A stretch of DNA of 64,000 nucleotides from Cyclospora cayetanensis (taxonomy: Eukaryota > Apicomplexa > Conoidasida > Eucoccidiorida > Eimeriidae): positions 1 to 64,000 of the forward strand of contig NW_020312122.1 of assembly GCF_002999335.1 (NCBI RefSeq), in the 5' to 3' direction. Shown here piece by piece: positions 34,736 to 46,481 of this stretch. The notes below the pieces were generated by a model. The model saw only the letters and a program-made list of their open reading frames with translations. It did no database searches and had not been told where the DNA came from. A program made the position numbers and the translations under genes. The first letter of the stretch is position 1, and each line of letters opens with the position of its first letter.

Positions 34736-36395
34736 CTATAACGGCACCAAAGCTGCTGCCACTATGGAACGAGGGTGCAACAGATATCGCAGCGCGTCAC
34801 TATGCGCCAAGAAAGACAAGGAGGTCGCACCAGAGGACTGCATAGGCCCAGTTGTCGAGGAGCCAGCAGCAGGACGAACAGGAGGCACGACAGCAGGACT
34901 TGGAATGGCCGTGACAGCAGAAGCCACAGCTGCAGCCGCAGGGCCTGCTGCTGCTCGATGTACAAGGTGGCGGTCTGCTGCATGCGACAGGTAGGAAAGG
35001 ATCTGTGCAGGGCTCTTGCTGCCAACGGCAACAGCCAGTTGCTGCAAGTCTGAGAAGCGACATAAACAGGAACGCAGCGAAAAGACGTGGCAGCTGCAAC
35101 GGCAGGAAGGGGCTTTCGGATGCTCTGTGTGTGTGCCACTAGGCAAGGCGTCCCTGAGAGGGGGCAGCAGCACGTACTGCCTTTCGACGCCCCCACGTTT
35201 CCTGTGAAGTCTAAATACCCTCTGCCTACCTTGGCCTGGAGTTCGCAACGCGTGATGCAGGCGCTGCATCTCTTCGTGGCTCCAAAAATCGCGGTTGCCG
35301 TAGAACGCCTGCTGCTGCGCCTCCAGAGATCCCTCAGTAAGGCCTCCCCGCTGCATGCACACGCACAAGGCCCTCTTAGAAAGCTTGGAAGTAGTCTTTG
35401 CAGGACGATCCACGGCCAAAATACGGGCCAGCAAGCACGCCTCTAAGGGGGGAGACATTGCGAAAAAGGCGAGCGGAAGCAGCCTGTATACGCAGGGCGA
35501 GATGGCGATCGCACATGTTGGTCCGCCAGCATGGCAAGAAACAGCAGATTTTGCTGTAATCGCTCAAAGTAGCAAAGGGCCTCCCCAAAGCGTCCAACCT
35601 GGAGGCACAAGAAACAGGCCCAGACGCATCCTCCACCTGGTTGACGCTGATGGATACAGACAAGAGGACAGGGGAAAAGCCCTTCGTTAAAAAAACGTCA
35701 CTGAGGAGCAAAGTACATCGAATAGAGACACGGCGTGCCTCACGTACAGTCATATTTTCGTGAATGGCAAAGAGCACTTGCTCATTTTCCTTGAGCTTGC
35801 TTTCTATGAGACGGGAAACGGCCAGGGCCGAGCTGCACAGGGCCGCTGTTTCCATCTCGGCATCCGCCGCATGTTGCTGTCTCCCTTCCTCTGTGTCACC
35901 GTACTGCCGGTATGCGTAAGGTGGCTCTGAGCGCAGCTCAGGTGGCTCGCAGGCATATGCCTCATCAGACTTCTGCTGCTGATGAGGAGGAGGCGCTTGT
36001 TGCAGGGGGGCTTGTTGCGGCGGCGCTGAAGGAGGACATGAGCCGGCACACTGCCTGTCTGGTGGCTTTGAAAGTGTGCTCTGAGAAGGCTGTGCTACTG
36101 GTTTTGCTGGCTGTACCGCTGCAGGTGCAGCTCCTAGGGAAGGCTCCACTACAGGGGCCGTCGGTAGCGTCGAGGGCGCATCCCCAGGATCGGAAGAAAC
36201 CAGGGCAGTTCCAGCCGCATCAGGTGCAGTTTCTGTGCTTTCGGATGCTGCCGCTAGGGCCTGAGAGCCTCCAGAAGTTGACTCCGCAGTGGAGAGCCCC
36301 ACCGTGTGTTGCTGCGACTCCTCTGCATCATCTGCCGCAGCAACGCTGTCAACAAGAGCGTCAAAGAACGCGTCAATGTCCTCGGGAGTGGTCAT
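34736..36395 (-). CDS. SSXT(SS18)-like plus SANT/Myb-like nuclear protein
   Basis: Exons 36395-35748, 35350-35230 and 35049-34736 (donors GTACGT and GTAGGC) give 360 residues. Residues 1-180 are acidic then Pro/Gln/Ala-rich and probably disordered. Residues about 194-238, formed across the first splice, read IESKLKENEQVLFAIHEN, then G-x-L-x-E and a Gln-rich helix with N-x-x-F. This resembles the SS18/SSXT N-terminal domain (I-x-x-x-L-x-E/D-N-x-x-L-I-x-x-I). Residues about 238-280, across the second splice, read FWSHEEMQRLHHALRTPGQ then DLQQLAVAVGSKSPAQI, a Myb/SANT fold with Trp, EE and GSKSPAQI at expected spacing. SS18 family members are SWI/SNF (BAF) subunits and SANT domains bind histone tails or DNA, so chromatin remodelling is likely; that is inference. 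That both domains form cleanly only after splicing supports the exon model. Confidence 0.6.
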
Positions 36396-36900
36396 CCGCG
36401 AGGTACTCTTACTGAGGATGCGAACTGCTGCTCCTAGTCTTGTTGCGGTGCCTGTTGCGACCTGCAGCCAGTGGTGCTAACGCTCCTGTACCCGTTCAAA
36501 CGCAACTCCACCTGCCGCAGATGCAGCAGCAGCAGCAGCTGCTGCTGCTTCTACTACTACTTCGACTGATGCTGTTGCTCTTGCCTGTGCGGGTACTATT
36601 GTTGCAGCTGCCTGGGGTGGTGAAGCGCCACTCTGGCAGCCACTACCAGGGACTCGGTGCTAGATGCCAAGCTTCATACATATGAAACCGGAAGAGCAGA
36701 TGCGCTGCAGCGGGGCCCGAGCCCTCTTCTTTGTATTAAGGGGGAAAAGTTTGGTTCTCCTAGGGTTTTCTGAAGGCCCCTAGGCACAAGGCGTGTGAGA
36801 CCACGTCTAGAAATCCTGACACATGAACGGCAGCAGGGAATACATCTAGAGAGAGGGGCAAGGGGGCGATTTCCCAGTGCGATAGGCGTCCACAAAGACC
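36396..36900. other. Upstream of the SSXT-SANT gene, no gene
   Basis: CAG/CTG-rich sequence at 36515-36600 gives Leu- or Gln-like runs in several frames. No supported coding region. Confidence 0.35.
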
Positions 36901-37278
36901 CTAGAACGAGAAAAATAGGCGTTGCGGTTGGAAGGCCCCCATATCACGTCGCTTGGCTATGATGCCACGATGTGGGGCTGAGCAGGGGGCCCCGGCAGCA
37001 GTTCTCAGGTAAAGATGGCGTTGTTGTCGCTCTTGGTTTAACGTGTGATGGCCCTCCTCTTTTTCTGCAAGGAAGTGTATCAAGGAATAACGTGAGGGGG
37101 CTCGTGGAAACTTGCACCATAAGCTGCCAGCGGCGGGCGCCGCAACCCCACCAGTAGTACAACCTGCCGGGGCTCCGGGTACCAGCCCTCGGCGATCAAG
37201 AGGAGCCTTCCTTAGTAGTGCCCAAATATCTTCTGGCACCTGCAGGTGCAGCACGTCCAGCAGCTTCTCGCGAAGCAC
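36901..37278 (-). CDS. Possible exon of an unidentified minus-strand gene
   Basis: The frame contains LREKLLDVLHLQVPEDIWAL and a following Ala/Pro/Gly-rich stretch that reads like real protein rather than random translation. There is no ATG and no signal peptide or recognised domain. It lies back-to-back with the ORC3-like gene, so an upstream exon would have to overlap that gene's 5' end. Low confidence. Confidence 0.25.
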   Translation of the reverse strand: MLREKLLDVLHLQVPEDIWALLRKAPLDRRGLVPGAPAGCTTGGVAAPAAGSLWCKFPRAPSRYSLIHFLAEKEEGHHTLNQERQQRHLYLRTAAGAPCSAPHRGIIAKRRDMGAFQPQRLFFSF

Positions 37279-37499
37279 GCGAGTTCTCCACGGGGGCGTT
37301 CAGAGAGACAGCTCACGACAAGGAGTCGGCCAAGGCTCCTGGCGCAAGGTTTCGGGTTGGCTGCTCGCAAGCCGTGGATGCTTTCGGTATCTGTACCTGC
37401 GCCGCCTCTTTAGAGCTACAATAAAGCACTTGCGGATCCAGCGGTGCGGGAGCAGCAGGAGAAGCCAAGCTTACAGCGCACGTAGCTGCAGCTGCAAAA

Positions 37500-40400
37500 A
37501 TGCCGGTTGCGCCGTGGGCTGTGTATGGCGATAGTGTGGGAAAGGAAAGCCGCTCGGTTACTACGTGTTGCTTCACAGTAACACCCCCCACGGGCCCCCC
37601 CTCTCTTGCTGCTATAGGAGGAGTCCCACAGCCAGCCCTTCGCGAGGCTCGCCACCGCCAACGCCAGCAGAAGCAGCAGCAGCAACCCATCAGCGAGATT
37701 CTCAAAGAGGCGCTAGAGGATTTCGAAGATGATGAAGAAGCCGAGGGAGCAAGCGGAAGCCGGGGCAGCACCAAAAGTCGACCAACGCCGATGTCTGTAG
37801 TAGTCCCACCAGTCTTTGGGAGGTACCCCTATGACTCCGCGCCTGCTTCTGCTGCAGAGCTTCCTTCTATTCTTCTGCGCTGTACAAGGGCTGAGGAACA
37901 CCAGGGAGCGCTGCTGCTCGCAGCAGCGGCGGCGGTCGCCGCAGCAATGCGGCAACAGCTGGAAGGCATCTGCCGCATTGTGCGCACCCACGCGGCCGTC
38001 GGGGCTCTCGAGCTGCTGCAGCGCTCGAGCAGCGGCAGCAGTTCGGGGACTCTTTGCGAGTTTCTCCCTGTTGTCATTATGCACGTAGGGGCAGATGTTG
38101 AGGACCACCGGCTGGCTGTGCGCATGCTGCAGTTGGAGCTGCAGCAGCAAGCCAAGTGCTGCTGCGGAGGGCGTCGTATTGGCCGCACCAGCCGCAATAA
38201 CAGCACCGACGCAGAGTTGTTTCTTAGGCAAGTTGTGCTCAGGGCTAGCAACTGCACGAACCCCCTGGCTGCTCTGCGTGCCGTGTATGGGCAACTCAAG
38301 GGCAGTAGCTGCTGCAGCACTTGTATCGGCCGCAGCAGCAGTAAGGCTGAGAAAGAGTGTCTTGGAGATGCATCCTTGCCTGAAGAACTTGCCACCGATG
38401 CTGCTGCTGCCGCTGCATGGGGTGAGCCCCGTGGATTTTATGCACAGCAGCAGCTGCTCCTTCTCCTCCAGTCTCTAGAGGGAGTGGCTGATGACAGCAC
38501 CGCAGCACAAGGAGCAGTGCGTGCAGCAGATGAGGAGGACGGCGGATACGTCGGTCACGACGTTAGCAGCAGAATTGGCCAGTTGTGGAAGCGGCAGCTA
38601 CAGAAGCACAACAGAGGCTTCTGCTGCAGCTGGCGCAGCTCCGGGGAGGGAGGTGCTGTAAGGACGCGCTCTCAGCGTGTAGCAGCAACTGTGGGAAGCA
38701 GCAGCAGCAGCAGCAGCAGCGAATCCAGTGCTTCTGAAGACAACAGCGATGATGACGTCAATGCCGCGGCAATACGGACGAGCAGCAGCAGCAGCAGCGT
38801 CTTGGTAGTTGTGTTGGAAGAGCTGGAGTCATTTGCGCCTCGCGTTCTTTCGCAGCTGCTGCTTCTTTTAGCAGTGCTGCGTGTCCAGCAGGGAGTTCCC
38901 GTGTTGGTTCTTGCCTCTGCTGCTGCATCTGCTGTTGCGGTGCAGCAGCTACTAGATCCCACAGCGCTGCGGCTACTGCAGATCGATGCGGCAGTGTTGT
39001 TGCGGCCGTCTGCTGTGCATGACGCGCTGCTCCAGCTGCTGCTGTGCTGCCCTGCCAGTGCCCCCTTTGTGCTGCCCGCAGCAGCTATAGAAGAGCTTCA
39101 GGAGTTGCTGCTTGACCAAGGGGCGTCGGTTCTGCAGCTGCTGAGGGTTCTTAAGATGCTGCTCTACAAGTTTTTTGCAGAGCACCCGTTCTCCTTCCTC
39201 TCCGTCGGGGTGCGCTCTGTGGTGCGGGGGAGCCACAACAGACTCTGCAGCAGCCAAGAGGCAGCCTCAGCATCGGATGCCGACGCTGCCTCTCCTGGAG
39301 ACTTTGTAGACTTTGAGGCGCTCGAAAGGCGTCTCGCACTGCTTGCTGCCGCCGTGTTAACGCCTCATCAGGAGGCAGCGCTGCTACAGCAGATGAGCAA
39401 GTTCCCGCTGTTGTATGCGGAGCTGCTCGCTGTTGCCCCAAGCAAGCTGGAATTGCCTTGCTGCAAGGCTACTAGGTCTGAAAGGCAGCAGCAACAACAC
39501 CGATCGGCGCCAACCGGGGAAGGGTGCATCAAGATTCCAACGTGTGGAGCCATCGCAAGAGCTTCCGCCGTGCTACAGCAATGGTGGGGTAGTCCTGCTG
39601 TGTCTGCAGTAGCAGAGGAGCAGCGTTCCACAGAAACCCGTAGAAAAATCTTGCAGCAGCAAGTGCTACCGGTTGCTGCACTGCAGGTTTTAGAGCGGCG
39701 CGTTGCTGCAAGTCTGGCTATGCGGCTCTTGGTGATCCTGCAGCAACATGTGCTGCAGCAACGGCAGGCGTTTGCTCTCAGTGCAGCCGAGACAGCCGCT
39801 GCCCTAAGCAGCACGGACAGCGGCAGCAGTGCCCTCCCTGCAGTGAACCTGCTGCTGCAGATTTTGGGAGGCTACCGGACGCCTGGTTACCACGACTACC
39901 TGCTGCAAGGAAAGGCAGTGTCGTCTGCTGCAGCGACGCGTATTGTCTCCCTCAGTACGTCTTCTGCTGCGACGCATAGCCCCCGCATCCAGAAGGCTGT
40001 CCCGTGCGACGCTGGGGAGGGACTGGAGTGTCGAGTAGTGCGTGAGGTGCATCAGAGGGCGTTTGCGAATCTGTTGTGCTTTTTTTGCAGTCTGCGAAGA
40101 AGTGAGGCGTGTGGCGGGAGCTTGCTGCCGTGTGGGGGGCCTAGTCACGACTCTGGTGTCGGAGGCACTTAACGCTGCCGCTACAACTGCTTGCTCGGCA
40201 GCAGTGCCAAATGCGCTGCTAGGGGCGCTGTATCAGTTCAGCCGCCAGTCCCGTAGGGAGTGGGCCGTACTGCAGCAGCTGGAGAGCCGCCTGCAGCTGC
40301 AGTATAAGGTGCAACAGCCAACTCCTACACCCGCCAAAGCTGCTGAGCTCTTCAAGACAATGAACAAACTGATCAACGTGCTGCAGCAGGCGTGCGAGCA

Positions 40401-41685
40401 GCAGCTACAGCGAGGCCATGACGTCCGGCCCGGTTTCATCTCCGGACTTGGACGACGGGCGAGCACTGGCACAGCCTCCTTCGCAAAGACATTCGGTACA
40501 ACTGTCAGCAGGAGCAGCAGCGGCGGGGAGGGCAGCCTCTGCTCTCGCTTTCAGGACTGGGCAAGAGATTGTTTGCAGCACTTCCTGCTGCCGCTGCCAC
40601 AGTGGCATCCACTAGGCTGCGAACTGGGTGTATGGTCTCTGTCCTGCTGCGCGGCAGAGCAGCCACAGTATCTTGCTGCCGCCCTTGCGGTCCCGAGGGT
40701 CCCCCATCACCGCGCAGAGGCAGGCGCTGCAGATGCGTTGGCTCGACTACATCCCTTGAGGCCTGCTGAGGTGCTGCAGCAGCTTGCATGTCTGAACAAC
40801 AGCGCGCTGGAGTACCACCAGCAGGCAGGAGAAAATGAACTAGCAAATGCGGGAAAGGCCTCCGTTGTTCCAGACGATAGTGGGCTCCTGTATCGTCGCA
40901 TTGCCTTCGGTACTAGGAGAATCTCCCTATGGACACTCTTTTGTTCCTTTTGCGCAGATCTTATTGAGACCTATATACAAAATCAGCCGCATTTGAAAGA
41001 GCAGCGGCAGGAGCAGCAAGCAAAGCAACAAGGCGTCGCTTCTGCCAAGGCCAGGGGTCGCAGGGGCAAGAAGGGCAGCAGCAATGGTGACTGCGGAGAG
41101 GGGGTGCTTGAAGGCAAGTCTTCGAGCGACCGTCTTCCATTGGAGCTGAAGGCTCTGCAGGACCTGCAAACTGAGGCCGAGACAGGGGTTTCAGAGCGGA
41201 GCAAGGGGTCGCCAACTTTGTTACTGCATCAAATATTCCTTCGCTTCGGTGTGGCACTTGGAACTCTCGAGCACCTGGGCCTTGTTAGGCTCCCCGGCTC
41301 TGGTGTCTCCGCTGACGACCTGCTCTTGCGATCCGGAGAAGCAGGCGGAGCCGATGCAGATGGAGCAGAACCGACGTCAGATATCGAGCAGGCTGGAAAC
41401 TCGGAGGTTGACAGTGATGAAGAAAGGGGGCCTGCTGAAAATATTCGGCAGCACCAGGGATCCACTGATGACCATCCATCCGGCACACGAAAGAAGCGAT
41501 CCCGCAAAGTTGCGCCCGCCCTGTCGGAGGCCATGCAGCTGCAACAGCAACTGCAAGGTCTCTACCTAACGCGGTGCTTTTTTGGGAGTGTGTATCTCCC
41601 CGAGCACCAGGAAGAGCCTAAAACAAGCCACCAACTCAATGGAGGCGCAGAGCAAATAGAGTCGAATAGAACTAAACAAAATTAG
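37500..41685 (+). CDS. ORC3: Origin recognition complex subunit 3 (ORC3)-like protein
   Basis: Two long open segments: 37500-40041 and 40091-41685. They fit together across a 49-base intron (GTGAGG donor, CTTTTTTTGCAG acceptor); about 1,378 residues, much longer than ORC3 in animals or fungi because of Gln, Ala and Ser runs. N-terminal half: PVVIMHVGADVEDHRLAVRM matches the ORC3 stretch around xNxxDHxxxF. The middle VVVLEELESFAPRVL followed by GVPVLVLA fits the Walker-B-like ORC3 segment. The C-terminus LLYRRIAFGTRRISLWTLF and IFLRFGVALGTLEHLGLVRL resemble the ORC3 winged-helix end. ORC3 is part of the complex that marks replication origins. The assignment rests on ordered weak motifs over the whole length; the intron is short and could be placed differently. 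Confidence 0.75.
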
Positions 41686-43652
41686 CGAAAAGAGATGCAT
41701 ATATACCAAAAATTATTTAAGCGCTTTATCGAGGTCGCGAAAAGCCTTTTCATTGTAAAGCCCTTGTAGGGCTACTATCGATATGCGGTTCGACGGCTTG
41801 ACTGAACAGCAATGAGTTCTGAAAGCTTTCGTTTCTAACTCGTTTTCGTGCCATGGAGTCTACTTTTTTGAATGTTGAGGCATCAAGCTTCTGGCTAAGG
41901 ATGTCTTTCTTTTGCAGATCCCTTGCGCACAGATCTGAGAGCCCGCCGGGGCATTTTCTGTAGAATGCTTAACAACACGTGAAGTACCTGTTGCTAATTG
42001 GTATTAGCTTAGGAAAAATACAAGTATATAGTCCTGGACACCAGGTTGCACACATACAAAAGCCAGGAGTACAAGGACCTGACTCGAGAAAACTAGTAGG
42101 CCCAAACTACAACAAACGTCAAGGGACAGCAACAAGTCATATTTATGCACGCACGGCTATGCCCAGAGATACACTTATATATATGTATCGCATAGGGGTT
42201 ACAGTGCCTAGGTTGCTACAGTTTGTAATTTACTGCCCATAAAAATCCCACAATTCTACATGCAGGCATGCCTTGCTTTTTCCTGTACGGTGCACATTGG
42301 ATGCTCGGAGCCGTAAATCTTCGAGCAATATGCTAGGAACTATGGCAATGCATCCCGCCGTCAGTTAGTAGTTGATCAACGCCCAGAGGAGCTCGGGTGT
42401 TATGTTATCTTCTCAAAGGCCGGACAGCGTGCAATGACCCTTGTGGAGAGGCAACCAGCCAAGTATTCGGGTGTCTTTATATAGTAGTATCAAAGTAAAA
42501 GCACCGCTTTTTCTATGCAGTTTCTTATACAACTATGTATAAAGTGTGGTATGCTCGAGTGGGTGGGATGATACGAATTGCTATTTTCAAGGTGAGAGTT
42601 ACACTGAATGACGAGAATGACTCTTCCTGAATTACGTGGAACGGTAATGCATTGATCGAGATAGGGAGCCGAATACCTAAGTAGCATACACAGTGATTAT
42701 GCACAGCAACACCACCTTAGGCACAGATGAGTTGGCTACTCACAACCGTTAGATGCTACAGCACCTTTTATCGTAGGAACCTTTTCCTCCGGTGGTCTCA
42801 AAGACCACGTGCTTATCCTTTAATGTAGTGGCTGCGTACGAAAAAGTTGCTTTCTCCTAATGTAGACAATACTGGGAAGCTTTTATGTCTGGGGTGTCCC
42901 CTACAAATGGATATGCAGACACCCACTGCACAGCCTTCAATGTAGTGGGTGCGCACGAATTTGCTTCCTCCTGTAGAAATAATGAGTAAGCTCCTGAGTC
43001 CGCGGCCCGCTACATCAAATGGACACGCAATCACGCGGACGGCTGTACATATATACAACTAAGTGCCTGAAACAAGCCTGTGCAAGTTGTCTCTCGAAAG
43101 TTCGACGCCTGTGAATGGAGTGCGTTCGGCCGGGGAAGACGATGCACACTGCAGCAGTGGCAAATAATCGCTTTTGGAAGTTGCCGGAAAAGGTAGTCTT
43201 CGTGATCATAAGGAAAACAGCTCTGCTATCTGAAAAATAGTCGGCCGACAAGTGGACCGGGCCATTTATGACTCGCCATAGTACGGGATCAGGCAACAGT
43301 ACTCCGTTGTATTCAGTTTCATCGCGAGTGTGTTCTCCTCCTATCAATAATAGCAGCTGTACACTAAAAGTTCAGGATATTTGAGATTTAAAATATTGTT
43401 TCGGAGCATGCACACTTTGATGGTGGAGGCCTTCGGGAAGCTGCAGAGAACTAGCAGGTAGCGATTGCAGTCTCATGTCAAGCAGCAGCGGCGCCCAAAT
43501 TGTCTATTTTCAACGGAATCAATCCTGATCTATTTCCTTTAGCTTCTTCAGGCCATGGGGAAAGCCATGTCATTTTTTTAATACCCAAGGATTCGCGTGC
43601 TTTCCAGCCTCAGCCAACCATCTAATCCCCCGATTGTTCACCAATTGGGCAG
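41686..43652. other. Gene-poor stretch
   Basis: No supported gene. A minus-strand frame at 43347-43015 (110 codons) has no recognised domain. Contains the diverged tandem duplication at 42817-43046. Confidence 0.35.
42817..43046. repeat. Diverged tandem duplication, about 117-base unit
   Basis: Unit A starts CCTTTAATGTAGTGGCTGCG at 42817; unit B starts CCTTCAATGTAGTGGGTGCG at 42934. Similarity continues through CGTACGAA/CGCACGAA, GCTTTCTCCT/GCTTCCTCCT, and CTACAAATGGATATGCA/CTACATCAAATGGACACGCA. Non-coding; function unknown. Confidence 0.55.
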
Positions 43653-44033
43653 CTGAAGCGAGCTCGACCTTCAACTCCTTCCCCCTTTCTGTTCATCGTT
43701 CTGCCTGTTCATGCCTTTTGTAAGTGTCCAAAGGAGACTTAATCGCCCCGCCAGACAGGCGAATTACATCGTAGGGAACAGGAAGAACGCCGTGACCCAG
43801 CACGAGTCGAGACTCATTCACCATGGGAGGCAACAACAGCACTCGTGAGGAGTAGATCACCAAAATTTGTAGCTCAGAACGAGTTTCATCTATACAGTTC
43901 ATATAAGAACACTCTCGCTAAGGTAGAAAGACCTTTTTGTCGTTGTGTGCCCAACATCAATGGTGTAGGCCGTAATCAGTGCGCCTTCGTGAGGCTGTTT
44001 TTCTGCCACTATTTGTTGAATATGGTGCCACAG

Positions 44034-45755
44034 CGTGCTCGTCTGGCGGGTCGACCTTCTGTGAACACGTTGAGAAGGCCGTGTCATGCCAAAATGGCTC
44101 CGACTATTTTTGGTGCAGCTGCCAGTCGGGCTATGAGCCCGATGGGCAAAACACGAAGGCGACCTGCAAAGGTGAGTCTGAACTTGCGGGGGGTTTTATG
44201 CGGGTACAACTCTATTTCCTCTAGAAATCTTTTCATGCAGCATGGCACCTTTATGAGGAGGCAGACATGCACAACGTACTCACAGAATCTAGTACATTGC
44301 ATATTCATGCTTAAAAGCCAGTCATAGAATTGGCCTCATGGTACAGCTGCTACCCTTGTTCTTCAGATATTGATGAATGTGCGAGAGGCCTCGACAACTG
44401 TCAGCAGAAAGGGAGTGACTGCGTAAACACGCCTGGTAGTTATGAATGTGGATGTGGAACATATCGCGAAGAAAAAGGAGGGACATGCGTCGGTATGCCA
44501 GATTAGACGCGTGAATGGCCCATCATTCACACACTTTTAAACAGCATCACACACTCTCCGTATATCAAAGTAGCTGGCAGGATCGCCGGGCATGAAATAC
44601 TCGCATGACAAGTTGTGTTTTCAATTGTTATACAATGTTTGCGTTACCTTTTCACAAGGGAAGCAGTCCGCTGTGCTGCATGTAAGTGGATTACAATAGC
44701 TTTTACTTTTTGTTTTGGTTGTTCAGACATTAACGAATGTGCAACCGATAGAGGGGGGTGCGATGAGAACAGTGACTGCATCAACCAGGACGGAGCCAGG
44801 CAGTTGTGCCGCTGCCATAAGGGATGGACTGGCAATAACGAGGAACCGGGAGTGGCCTGCAAAGGTGAGAGCCCTTTTTAATCAACAATCGACAATGGAA
44901 CATTACAGCTCCAAATTCAAGCAGCCACTCCTTATGTTCCAAACTCAGGACCTTAAATACTACAAGCATTTTCGCTTCGTTTTCGGACTCTAACATGTGT
45001 CTTCTTTGCCTTTACCTTTCCAGCATCGCATATAAATGCTTGAACAAGTGGGTATTGTGAATCATGTCAGATATTAATGAATGCAACGAAAACCCGTCCA
45101 TTTGCCCCAGCAATGCGGTGTGCACAAATCTGCCCGGCTCTTACAAGTGCGAATGTGGGGCTGGTTATGAGCCTGACTCGTCGGGTAGTGGTTGTGTCAC
45201 TGAGGACTTCTGTGGCACTGGGAAGAACGCGTGCGATACCAAGTTTGCCACATGCTCTCTGATACCTGGATCCTTCAAGTGCGAGTGCATCTCTGGATTT
45301 TATGGAGCAGGAACCGTCAACACATGCGAACGTAAGTTTACACTTATTCTACCAGTTTTGCTTTTCTTACGACCGTTAGGACGTCCAGTCATCAGCTTAG
45401 GGCATGCAGCTTTTAGTGGCTACTTTAGGTTTCAAGCTACTTCTCGTTGAGCCCGGAGCTTTTTTTGTGTGAATGCGATGAATACGTAGCTCTTCAGGGC
45501 AAGGAAGAATTGGCTTGCACGGTACTGGGTCTGACTTGTGGGAGCTACAAAAGTTGCTCAAAGAGCACAACGCAGGTTGGGGCCTGGGAATGCCAAGACA
45601 AATCCTCATCCGAGCAGATAGCAGTCTTTCTCGCGAACGGCGCAACCAGCGATACTCCGGCATGGGTTTGGGCTGTTGTCGTATTGTCAGTCTTTGTGAT
45701 CTTCCTCGTATCTGGAGGTATCCTATGTGCGTATCACAAACCTACTAGAGCAAAA

Positions 45756-45833
<78 letters not shown>

Positions 45834-46481
45834 CTGCGGATGCATGTCCTGTGAATTTCCCTGGGAGAATGCTATATATGCTCTCAATGGGCACATTATA
45901 TAGGCGTTCAAGCACTACCACACACAAAGTAATGTAATTTATTGAAGTGCAAACTAATCCGTAAGATAGCCCTTCGTTTGCGTTTAGTAGGAGCTCTGCT
46001 TGTTGCATGAGTTTTATTCGCCAGTGGAGATGCGCTCGTGGCCTTGTCAATGTTTCACACAGCACAGCGCGGGCATATTATCGAAAAAGCCCTCCCTATT
46101 TTAATCGGCAAGTGTTTTACACTGCAGTCCCTCTTCCCAAAACAGAAGAAGAGGATGAAAGCAAAGCTGCATCAATAAATCAGATATGGTGCTCAGCAGT
46201 CATTTCATATGTGGTAACCCACAAAAAAGGACAAATGAGCAGCATAGGCATTGTAGTATAGCTATTTGCTTTCTTCAGATCATTGACAGCCGTAATATGT
46301 TTCATCGAACTGAGGCTGTGGCAAGCCGCGAAACAGCAAACATGCGCACTTGTAAGCGAAACGTCCCCTAAAACCAGCATGTGCATTTCAGTATGCAACA
46401 GACAATAGAAATGGCGTCAATACTATAGATGACGACGCTATGGGAGAGTACACTTTTCAGGCACTTAGTATTGGAGTGTAA
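44034..46481 (+). CDS. EGF-repeat type I membrane protein, microneme-like (5' end unresolved)
   Basis: Exons 44034-44171, 44367-44492, 44727-44864 and 45071-45331 each begin and end in phase 1 and hold one or two EGF modules. Several open with (D)IDEC or DINEC, the calcium-binding EGF signature ([39 protein letters not shown]). Exon 45490-45707 (phase 1 to 0) adds a further Cys-rich module and a transmembrane segment ([18 protein letters not shown]). A possible last exon 46392-46481, in phase 0, encodes YATDNRNG ... [17 protein letters not shown], an acidic aromatic tail of the kind found on microneme adhesins. A possible signal-peptide exon (43653-43719, ending LFIVLPVHAF) also ends in phase 1, but lacks an ATG. 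EGF adhesins of apicomplexans are carried in micronemes and used in host-cell attachment; that role is inferred. The tail exon and 5' end are uncertain. Confidence 0.8.
45758..45829 (+). repeat. (CA)36 microsatellite
   Basis: Uninterrupted CA dinucleotide run of 72 bases. In the exon model used here it lies in the intron between the transmembrane exon and the tail exon of the EGF gene. If read through, it would encode a Thr-His run after the membrane segment, which is unlikely. Confidence 0.9.

Noticed and set aside
37313..37774. Minus-strand 153-codon frame over the start of the ORC3-like gene
   Set aside because: Antisense of a Gln-rich region; weaker than the plus-strand ORC3 motifs.
45758..45829. 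(Thr-His)n peptide encoded by the CA repeat
   Set aside because: A pure microsatellite; a splice donor before it gives a more sensible tail.
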